Positions 1 to 5,671 of a DNA stretch of 6,246 nucleotides are shown in pieces (the stretch's first letter is position 1; each line of letters starts with the position of its first letter). A model generated the notes under the pieces. It was given only the letters and a program-made list of their open reading frames with translations. It did not search any database and had not been told where the DNA came from. This stretch comes from Gammaproteobacteria bacterium (GTDB lineage: Bacteria > Pseudomonadota > Gammaproteobacteria > UBA6429 > Thiohalophilaceae). The position numbers and the translations under genes are program-made. Location of the stretch: NCBI GenBank assembly GCA_011052165.1, contig DRJN01000161.1, forward strand, positions 1 to 6,246, written 5' to 3'.

Positions 1-801
1 ACGGCCATTACCGGTGTTTATGAAGCTCAGTCCCGCTACGACCAATCGGTTGCACAAACCATTGCCGCTAAAAATCTGCTCGCCATCAGCCGGGAAAATC
101 TGCACGAAGTCATCGGTCAGTATCCAAAGAATATTGCCCCGCTCTCAGCAAAGACCCCACTGCTCAGGCCTCAACCTGAAGACATCGACCAATGGGCTAA
201 GATTGCCAGCCAGCAGAGCCTGAGCCTGATTGCAGCCGAAAAGGCTATGCAGATTGCGCGTGAAGAAATCAATCGCCAGCGAGCGGGTCAGTACCCCACG
301 CTGGATCTGGTTGCCAGCAGAACCGAGTCGATTACTGAAGGCGGCGCCTTTGTCGCATTTACCGGCAAAAAACAAACCGATACTCGCATTGGCCTGGAAC
401 TTAATGTGCCAATTTATCAGGGCGGGCTGATTAGTTCAAAAACCCGTCAGGCGGTTTACCAGTATAACCGGGCTAAAGAACTCTATGAACGTCAGCGCCG
501 CACGACGGAAAATAAAACCCGTAGCGCCTATCTGAATGTAGAATCCAACATCAGCCAGGTACTCGCCTACAAGCAGGCGCTGAAATCCAGCCGCACCGCA
601 CTGCAAGCTACTGAAACAGGTTATAAAGTTGGCACCCGTACCACCGTCGATGTACTCAACTCACGGCGCGAAGTTTTCCGCGCTGAACGTGACTATGCCA
701 AATCGCGCTATGCCTATATTCTGGAAACCCTGACCTTGCAGCAGGCTGCGGGTACGCTTAGCGATACCGCTCTGAAGACTATCAATCGCTGGTTGCAATA
801 G
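1..801 (+). CDS. tolC: TolC family outer membrane channel protein, C-terminal part (5' end outside window)
   Basis: The reading frame is open from the first base to TAG at 799-801, giving 266 residues, a little over half of a typical TolC (E. coli pre-protein 493). TolC trimers form the outer-membrane and periplasmic exit duct for multidrug efflux pumps and type I secretion. Visible hallmarks are PTLDL near residues 97-101, the beta-strand motif PIYQGG (137-142), the long helix-forming stretch after it, the gate segment GYKVGTRTTVDVLN (207-220) and the terminal AGTLSD (250-255). By alignment from memory to E. coli TolC, Y208, R213 and D217 match Tyr362, Arg367 and Asp371 of the periplasmic gate, while Asp374 is Asn220 here. 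The protein ends soon after AGTLSD and lacks the long E. coli C-terminal tail. Signal peptide and N-terminal repeat half lie outside the window. The next gene follows 66 bases downstream on the same strand. The family call is very secure; tolC itself versus a close paralogue cannot be settled from the fragment. Confidence 0.93.
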   Translation, partial: TAITGVYEAQSRYDQSVAQTIAAKNLLAISRENLHEVIGQYPKNIAPLSAKTPLLRPQPEDIDQWAKIASQQSLSLIAAEKAMQIAREEINRQRAGQYPTLDLVASRTESITEGGAFVAFTGKKQTDTRIGLELNVPIYQGGLISSKTRQAVYQYNRAKELYERQRRTTENKTRSAYLNVESNISQVLAYKQALKSSRTALQATETGYKVGTRTTVDVLNSRREVFRAERDYAKSRYAYILETLTLQQAAGTLSDTALKTINRWLQ

Positions 802-867
802 CGTGTACGCTGCCTCTGCCCTGATGCGTTAAATATTTTTTTCGCCATCTATCTGTTTACAAAAAAC
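802..867. other. tolC to lpxL-waaA gap without an in-frame stop
   Basis: The 66 bases between the tolC TAG and the TTG at 868 are in the same frame as both genes and contain no further stop. A T-run at 836-842 is present, but only a weak 4-bp ACGC/GCGT pairing precedes it, so no convincing terminator is seen. No clear -35/-10 pair or Shine-Dalgarno was found, so the downstream gene may be cotranscribed with tolC. Confidence 0.4.
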
Positions 868-3045
868 TTGAGCCAACAGACACCCTTCCCCTTTATGGAC
901 TACCTTGGCCCCCGCTACTGGCCAACCTGGTTAGGCCTGGGATTTCTACGTCTGTCTAGTACTCTACCCCTGCCGGTTCTGCGACTGATGGGCAATGTTC
1001 TCGGCACGCTGGTTTATCATTTACCCCTCTCACAGCGACGCATTGCAGCCATTAATATCCGTCTCTGCTTTCCCGAACTAACCGCCTCACAACAGCGTCA
1101 GCGCACCCGCGCCTGTCTACGCGCCGTGACCATCACCCTGTTTGAGTCAGCACTCGCCTGGTGGGGCAGTCATGAACGTCTACAAAAACTTCACCGCATC
1201 GAAGGCCTGGAATATTTACGCGCTGCACAAAAAACAGGAAAAGGCATTTTGCTGCTTGGTGGACATTACAGTACACTGGAGCTGGGTGGCCGATTAATTT
1301 CTCTGTATGTCAATGGCATAGGAATTTATAAACCGGCGCATAACGAACTATTTGAAGCCGTGATGGCTCACTCACGCAGAAAAAATTTTGCTGATTTAAT
1401 TCCCAGCAAAAATATGCGCAAGATCATACATACTCTGAAACAGGGAAAAACATGTTGGTATGCCCCGGATCAGGACTTCGGCCGGCAAGGCACTGTCTTT
1501 GCACCTTTCATGGGTGTGCCTGCGGCCAGTCTGACCATAACTGCACGCCTGGCACAACTGTCCGGTGCCATTGTCCTGCCCTTTTTCTCCCGACGCTTGC
1601 CCGGCAACCAGGGTTATGTCATCAGCCTGCAGGCACCACTGGATAACTTTCCCACAGGCGATGATCTGGCAGACGCCAGCCGCGTCAACCAGATCATTGA
1701 AGAAGGAATACGATGGGCGCCAGAGCAATATCTATGGGTCCATCGCCGCTTCAAAACCCGCCCTTTTGGTGAACCGCAACTCTATCCCCTGCGCCGGGAC
1801 AAGCGCCTGAAGCGTTATAGCCGCCTGCTGTTTGCCCTAAGTTTGCCGGCCATGGCCTATACCAGCTGGATGGCATGGCGCTTCAAGGACAGGCGGTATC
1901 TGTTGCAACGCCTGGGCCTCTCCTACAACGCCCGTAGCGAACAATCTGTATGGGTGCATGCCGCTTCAGTCGGCGAGGTCAATGCCGTGCTGCCCTTGCT
2001 CAAACTGATGCTGGAAGAAAACCCGGCGCTCTCCATCTATCTGACTACCAGTACGCCCAGCGGACAAATCGCCGCCCGCGCTAAAATGCCCGCAGCGGTT
2101 AATTGTAACTACCTGCCCCTCGACTGGTGGCGGGCGGTAACACATTTTCTGCATAGCATTAAACCGGCCGCGGCCCTGATTGTGGAAACTGAAATCTGGC
2201 CTAACCTGTATGAAGCCTGCTTTCAGGCGGGTGTGCCGTTAACCATTATCAATGGCCGCCTCTCTTCCCGCACCCTGAATACCCGTCCCTGGATTCGCTC
2301 GCTCTACTGCAAGGCAATGGAAAACACCTATGCGGTACTGGCCCGTTCAGAAGAAGATGCGGCAGGCTTTGCCTCACTATCGGTACCTGAAGAAAGAATC
2401 AAGATCATCGGCAACATAAAATTTTCCGGCACAGCGGAAAAATCTGTTCCACCCATTACTTTTGAACGTCCTTATGTACTAGCCGCTTCTACCCGTGAAA
2501 CCGAAGAAATCTATATTGCCCGGCAATGGTTGACACAAAATAAAGATCATTGTTTTCTGGTTATTGTTCCCCGACACCCGGCGCGACTGAATGAGATACT
2601 GCGCGATCTCTCTTCACTCACTTCACACATTGTTGTACGCAGTAAAAATGAAACCCTTAATCCAGAAACAGAAATCTATATTGCCGATACCTTTGGCGAA
2701 TTGCCCACCTTCATTGCCGGCGCAGAGTTTGTGATCATGGGCGGCGCCTTTGCTGAAAAAGGCGGGCAAAATATTCTCGAAGTAGCGCAGCAGGGAAAGG
2801 CGGTTATTTTCGGCCCGCACATGGAGAACTTTCATGATGAGGCGCAATTATTTCTTCAACAACGGGCTGGCGTCTGTGCCGAAAGTAAAGACGAACTTGG
2901 CAGACTGATTCAGGAATGGCTTAATGATAAAGAAAAACCTCGTCAGTTTGGCAAACACGGACTCACACTCAGCCGTGAAAACAACGCCATGGCACAAAGA
3001 TATCTACAGGAGCTTGGGACGCTCTACCCAAAACTTAAGCTGTGA
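868..3045 (+). CDS. waaA: Fused lipid A acyltransferase (LpxL/HtrB type) and Kdo transferase (WaaA/KdtA)
   Basis: A single 725-residue frame joins two complete enzymes. Residues 1 to about 300 are an LpxL/LpxM-type acyltransferase: PRYW near the start, NIRLCFPE (63-70), the catalytic HX4E motif (H133, E138), APDQDFG (199-205), and closing WVHRRFKTRP; E. coli LpxL has 306 residues. Residues about 305-725 are WaaA, which transfers Kdo from CMP-Kdo to lipid IVA: ASVGE with the presumed catalytic base E370, ETEIWPN (440-446), IGNIK (514-518), VPRHPAR (567-573), GGAFAEKGGQN (625-635) and GPHMENF (649-655); E. coli WaaA has 425 residues. A hydrophobic stretch at about 317-337 corresponds to the WaaA membrane anchor, now internal. 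No stop, frame break or Shine-Dalgarno with a good internal start is seen at the junction. The start is uncertain: TTG at 868 lacks a clear Shine-Dalgarno, and ATG at 895 (residue 10) is an alternative that keeps PRYW. LpxL versus LpxM specificity is not resolvable. Confidence 0.93.
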   Translation: MSQQTPFPFMDYLGPRYWPTWLGLGFLRLSSTLPLPVLRLMGNVLGTLVYHLPLSQRRIAAINIRLCFPELTASQQRQRTRACLRAVTITLFESALAWWGSHERLQKLHRIEGLEYLRAAQKTGKGILLLGGHYSTLELGGRLISLYVNGIGIYKPAHNELFEAVMAHSRRKNFADLIPSKNMRKIIHTLKQGKTCWYAPDQDFGRQGTVFAPFMGVPAASLTITARLAQLSGAIVLPFFSRRLPGNQGYVISLQAPLDNFPTGDDLADASRVNQIIEEGIRWAPEQYLWVHRRFKTRPFGEPQLYPLRRDKRLKRYSRLLFALSLPAMAYTSWMAWRFKDRRYLLQRLGLSYNARSEQSVWVHAASVGEVNAVLPLLKLMLEENPALSIYLTTSTPSGQIAARAKMPAAVNCNYLPLDWWRAVTHFLHSIKPAAALIVETEIWPNLYEACFQAGVPLTIINGRLSSRTLNTRPWIRSLYCKAMENTYAVLARSEEDAAGFASLSVPEERIKIIGNIKFSGTAEKSVPPITFERPYVLAASTRETEEIYIARQWLTQNKDHCFLVIVPRHPARLNEILRDLSSLTSHIVVRSKNETLNPETEIYIADTFGELPTFIAGAEFVIMGGAFAEKGGQNILEVAQQGKAVIFGPHMENFHDEAQLFLQQRAGVCAESKDELGRLIQEWLNDKEKPRQFGKHGLTLSRENNAMAQRYLQELGTLYPKLKL

Positions 3046-3056
3046 AAAATGCTTCA

Positions 3057-3160
3057 TATTAATCGTTGCATAAGTATTTGCATCATAGCCCCCTCTCCCT
3101 CGGGGAGAGGGTTGGGGTGAGGGGATAAAATACATGCGAATACTTATGCAACGATTGATA
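3057..3160. repeat. Nested inverted repeat, REP/MITE-like, between convergent genes
   Basis: The arms 3057-3083 and 3134-3160 are inverted copies over 27 bases, with 25 Watson-Crick pairs and two T-G positions (3060/3157 and 3079/3138). Between them lies a C-rich/G-rich palindrome, CCCTCTCCC TCG GGGAGAGGG, followed by TTGGGGTGAGGGG. This core is a very common dispersed bacterial repeat whose reverse translation reads PSPQPSPRGRG. The element sits 11 bases after the lpxL-waaA stop and 6 bases after the kdkA stop (reading kdkA on the minus strand), so it fills almost the whole convergent gap. TA lies at both outer ends, which is compatible with TA-target insertion but is also part of the palindrome. 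No transposase gene is present. It may protect or end transcripts, but there is no T-run after either arm, so a classical terminator is not shown. Confidence 0.85.
3091..3111. repeat. Core REP-like hairpin inside the larger inverted repeat
   Basis: The 9-base arms 3091-3099 (CCCTCTCCC) and 3103-3111 (GGGAGAGGG) are perfect inverted copies with a TCG loop. The stem is G+C-rich and would fold in RNA or single-stranded DNA. It forms the inner arm of the nested structure at 3057-3160 and carries the widely dispersed repeat consensus. Confidence 0.85.
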
Positions 3161-3166
3161 GTAACC

Positions 3167-3904
3167 TTATTCGGGCCAACCATACCCTGATAAAAGGGTC
3201 TGCCAATCCGATTCAGAAAAATAAAAACGGGTTTGATTTTTTTCTGCTTTATCAAAAAATTTATCCAGTGAGCGTTTAAGCCGCAAAACACTGGCCTGCT
3301 GCCAGCGTCGATGCGGTCTACGCAAGGCGCCCCGGTCAAAGTCAATCAGATAAAAACCCTCATCCCTGTCCAACATGACATTCCTGGCATTCAGATCGAC
3401 ATGATAAACACCCGCATCATGGAATCGTCTCAATGTCTGTCCCAGACTTTGCCAAAGAGGCGCGGCCAAGGCCGAGTCTAGCAGTACATCGGCCAGAGTC
3501 TGTGCCGCAGTGATTCTGCCCATAAGAATATCCGCACGGTAAAACAATCCCTGCCTCAGCACCCGGGCAGCCACAGGTTGAGGAACCGGAAGCTTCTTTT
3601 GCCAGAGTTCAGCCAGCAGATGCCATTCACGCCAGGCGCGAGTTTGCAAAAGTCCGGCCCAAAAATAACGATCCTCGACAAAGCGCGCAACCAGCCCGCC
3701 TCGCCGGTAATGGCGCAAAACATAGTCCCGCCCGGCATGCTGAACAAATACGGTTGCGCCTCGTCCTTTTGCAATACCGTTTAATGCGTCACGTTTACGC
3801 CAGTTTTCTTCTTCAAAATATGACCCAGTGGGATTTTCAATCAGCTCGGCATCGTATAGGATGTGTTCTTGCTTTGAATGAGTTTCTATTAACTTCATAC
3901 ACAT
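3167..3904 (-). CDS. kdkA: 3-deoxy-D-manno-octulosonic acid (Kdo) kinase
   Basis: KdkA phosphorylates the Kdo residue of Kdo-lipid IVA, using ATP, at the cytoplasmic face of the inner membrane. The 245-residue product matches the H. influenzae enzyme (about 241) in length and motif order: KGRGAT (46-51), VLRHYRRGG (62-70), DRYFWAG (78-84), LPVPQP (105-110), catalytic loop HVDLNARN (168-175, D170 and N175), metal-binding LIDFDRG (186-192) and the closing LRLKRSLDK (207-215). This is the eukaryotic-like kinase fold of the WaaP/KdkA group. Start choice: the frame stays open to 3970, but that would run antisense through the 5' end of the neighbouring gene. ATG at 3904 has AGGGA five bases upstream and gives family length; ATG at 3898 is also possible. 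It is divergent from the OpsX-like gene and convergent with lpxL-waaA. Codon content is ordinary, about 52% G+C over 3181-3720. Haemophilus also has kdkA beside opsX (from memory). Confidence 0.93.
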   Translation of the reverse strand: MCMKLIETHSKQEHILYDAELIENPTGSYFEEENWRKRDALNGIAKGRGATVFVQHAGRDYVLRHYRRGGLVARFVEDRYFWAGLLQTRAWREWHLLAELWQKKLPVPQPVAARVLRQGLFYRADILMGRITAAQTLADVLLDSALAAPLWQSLGQTLRRFHDAGVYHVDLNARNVMLDRDEGFYLIDFDRGALRRPHRRWQQASVLRLKRSLDKFFDKAEKNQTRFYFSESDWQTLLSGYGWPE

Positions 3905-4949
3905 GATTTTCCCTACGGGTTCAACTCCACGCAGCCTTTGTATTCTACGCCTGTCGGCCATTGGTGACATCTGTCACGTTCTGCCTGTCGTGCGAACGCT
4001 GCAACACTACTGGCCGCAGACACAACTAACCTGGATTATCGGCAAACTGGAACACAGTTTAATCGGCGACATACCCGGCATCGAGTTTATCATCTTTGAC
4101 AAGTCAAAGGGATTGACGGCATATCACCACCTTTATCAGCAACTGCGCGGGCGACGCTTTGATGTCCTGCTGCACATGCAAATGTCATTACGCGCCAGCC
4201 TGGTCAGCATGCTGATCCCGGCCAACACCCGGCTCGGGTTTGATCGTCAGAGAGCCAAAGACCTGCAATGGATATTTACCAATAAACAAATCCCGCATAT
4301 CGACAGACAGCATGTAATGGACAGCTTCTTCGGTTTTATCGAAACATTAGGCATCCGGGAACGTATTCTGACCTGGGATATTCCCATCAGTGAATTCACC
4401 CGCAAACAGCTTGGGAATATCCTGCCGGAGACACCTTATATCGTTATTAGCCCCTGCTCCAGCATGCCCTACCGCAACTGGACCATCGAAGGTTATGCTG
4501 CCGTGGCTGACTATATTGCAGAAAAATATCACTGGCCCGTGGTTCTCAGCGGCGCCCCTTCCGCCATCGAAAAAGAATTTGGGGAGAAAATCAGCGCCCG
4601 CTGCCGACAAAAGCCCGTGAACTTGATTGGCAAAACCACCCTGAAGGAACTGCTGGCGGTGATTGATGGCGCAGAACTATTGATCGCACCGGATTCAGGA
4701 CCTGCGCACATGGCCACAGCCGTCAATACCCCGGTAATCGGTCTCTACGCCTGCACTAATCCGGATCGGGCTCGGGCCTATCTGTCCGCAAAATACATTG
4801 TTAACCGTTATCCAGAAGCGGTAAAAGCCAAATACGGAAAAACTGTCGCCAACATCCCCTGGGGCAGCCGGGTGCGTGATCCTGATACCATGACCCGGAT
4901 AACAAACGATGATGTTAAAATTATACTGGACCAGTTACTTAAAAAATAA
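3903..4949 (+). CDS. opsX: Glycosyltransferase family 9, OpsX-like lipopolysaccharide heptosyltransferase I
   Basis: The 348-residue product is a full-length GT9 protein, the family that transfers heptose from ADP-heptose to the LPS inner core in the cytoplasm. The N-terminal acceptor domain begins CILRLSAIGDICHVLPVV (13-30), with the conserved GD (G21, D22; the Asp is the usual catalytic base), then LTWIIGKLEH (42-51). The C-terminal nucleotide-sugar domain shows VISPCSSMPYRNW (181-193), VVLSGAP (213-219) and APDSGPAHMA (262-271), the ADP-heptose binding loop. The wording LCILRLSAIGD and TWIIGK resembles Haemophilus OpsX, the heptosyltransferase I that acts on phosphorylated Kdo, and the neighbour kdkA supports this. 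ATG at 3903 is the only start between the upstream in-frame stop (3879-3881) and the GD motif; no clear Shine-Dalgarno precedes it. It begins within the kdkA start codon and ends three bases before the convergent methyltransferase stop. Family certain; OpsX identity about 0.65. Confidence 0.9.
   Translation: MIFPTGSTPRSLCILRLSAIGDICHVLPVVRTLQHYWPQTQLTWIIGKLEHSLIGDIPGIEFIIFDKSKGLTAYHHLYQQLRGRRFDVLLHMQMSLRASLVSMLIPANTRLGFDRQRAKDLQWIFTNKQIPHIDRQHVMDSFFGFIETLGIRERILTWDIPISEFTRKQLGNILPETPYIVISPCSSMPYRNWTIEGYAAVADYIAEKYHWPVVLSGAPSAIEKEFGEKISARCRQKPVNLIGKTTLKELLAVIDGAELLIAPDSGPAHMATAVNTPVIGLYACTNPDRARAYLSAKYIVNRYPEAVKAKYGKTVANIPWGSRVRDPDTMTRITNDDVKIILDQLLKK
3910..3914 (-). promoter_or_regulatory. 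Likely Shine-Dalgarno of kdkA
   Basis: On the minus strand this reads AGGGA, five bases before the ATG at 3904 and eleven before the alternative ATG at 3898. The spacing favours 3904. The site lies inside the first codons of the divergent heptosyltransferase gene. Confidence 0.5.
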
Positions 4950-4952
4950 TAC

Positions 4953-5639
4953 TCAGGTGGGTTTGCGAATAACCAGCTCAATGGAGAATTCACCTTCACT
5001 GGGCAACTCATCCCCGGGATTTACATAGCCCTCATCGCAGACCTTCCAGTAAATCGATTCATGCTCAGTCAGCACACGTTTGACAAGCGGCAGCAAACCA
5101 AGCGTATCAGGCAATTCATCCCGCTCCGGCAGAAAGAAATGAGCATGGTCATCGTTAAACCTGGATGGCAGATGCGCCTTTTTCTCATACAGCTCACGAT
5201 GAGGAAGATAAAGAATTAAATAGCCGCCGGGCTTGAGCACTCGCCACCAGTTATTCAGCGCCAGCTCAACATCCGGTAAGTGCTCCAGTAAATGACTTGA
5301 ATAGACGAAATCAAAACTCTCATCATCAAGTCCATGTAAAATTTGTGCATCGCCATGCTCAAAGTCCCAGCCACGCACGTTCGGCGCAACAGGATCTCCA
5401 CCATAACCAACATCCAGGCCATTACCCTTACAGTATTTCTCAAAAAAACCTTCACGCTGCCGACGCCCCCTGGCTTTACTACTCTCTGCCGGTGCCGGTT
5501 TTCGCCCCAAAAACGGTAAGTGTCCAAATAAAATATAACGTACTTTTCTGATGCGATCTTTAATCGGCTTACTCTTACGCTCGACCGGCATTGGCGCAAA
5601 TAAATAGTAACGTATACGATTATACAGATCATCTATCAT
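4953..5639 (-). CDS. Class I SAM-dependent methyltransferase, substrate unknown
   Basis: This 228-residue protein has the Methyltransf_11-like order of motifs: SAM-binding loop GLDVGYGGDP (74-83), an acidic strand end at WDFEHGDAQ (91-99), FDFVYSSHLLEHL (109-121) and RVLKPGGYLILYLP (133-146). Motif I is the DVGYGGDP variant rather than the usual GxGxG. The first 65 residues are rich in Lys and Arg (for example KDRIRKVRY, 28-35 region) and are not part of the catalytic core; no signal peptide or clear membrane span is seen, so it is probably cytoplasmic. Enzymes of this sort in LPS or surface-glycan loci often methylate sugars or sugar-linked groups, but the substrate here is not readable from sequence. 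ATG at 5639 has AAGGA upstream. The gene lies 32 bases downstream of a GT9 gene on the same strand, so the two are likely cotranscribed. G+C is about 49% over 4981-5520. Confidence 0.88.
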   Translation of the reverse strand: MIDDLYNRIRYYLFAPMPVERKSKPIKDRIRKVRYILFGHLPFLGRKPAPAESSKARGRRQREGFFEKYCKGNGLDVGYGGDPVAPNVRGWDFEHGDAQILHGLDDESFDFVYSSHLLEHLPDVELALNNWWRVLKPGGYLILYLPHRELYEKKAHLPSRFNDDHAHFFLPERDELPDTLGLLPLVKRVLTEHESIYWKVCDEGYVNPGDELPSEGEFSIELVIRKPT

Positions 5640-5649
5640 AAAATTTGGA

Positions 5650-5654
5650 TCCTT
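5650..5654 (-). promoter_or_regulatory. Likely Shine-Dalgarno of the methyltransferase gene
   Basis: On the minus strand this reads AAGGA, ten bases before the ATG at 5639. The spacing is slightly long but it is the best match in the 32-base gap and supports the chosen start. Confidence 0.5.
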
Positions 5655-5671
5655 TTCATAAAATAGACTGA

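Noticed and set aside
801..842. Rho-independent terminator after tolC
   Set aside because: A seven-T run is present, but the only preceding pairing is about four base pairs with a long loop, too weak to call.
1396..1728. 110-residue minus-strand ORF
   Set aside because: It lies wholly opposite the acyltransferase domain, has no recognisable motif and no ribosome site; it is a shadow of the real frame.
3057..3160. CRISPR array or intrinsic terminator
   Set aside because: There are no direct repeats with spacers, and neither arm is followed by a T-run; inverted nested arms fit a REP/MITE-like element better.
3004..3345. 113-residue minus-strand ORF with PSPQPSPRGRG
   Set aside because: This peptide is the well-known false translation of the dispersed REP-like repeat; the rest of the ORF runs over kdkA and the end of waaA in other frames.
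3905..3970. Upstream extension of kdkA to an ATG at 3970
   Set aside because: The extra 22 residues lie antisense to the conserved GD-motif region of the GT9 gene, exceed the family length and lack a better ribosome site than the ATG at 3904.
5255..5632. 125-residue minus-strand ORF overlapping the methyltransferase
   Set aside because: It is a second frame of the same strand over a gene with clear methyltransferase motifs, and its own translation shows no domain.
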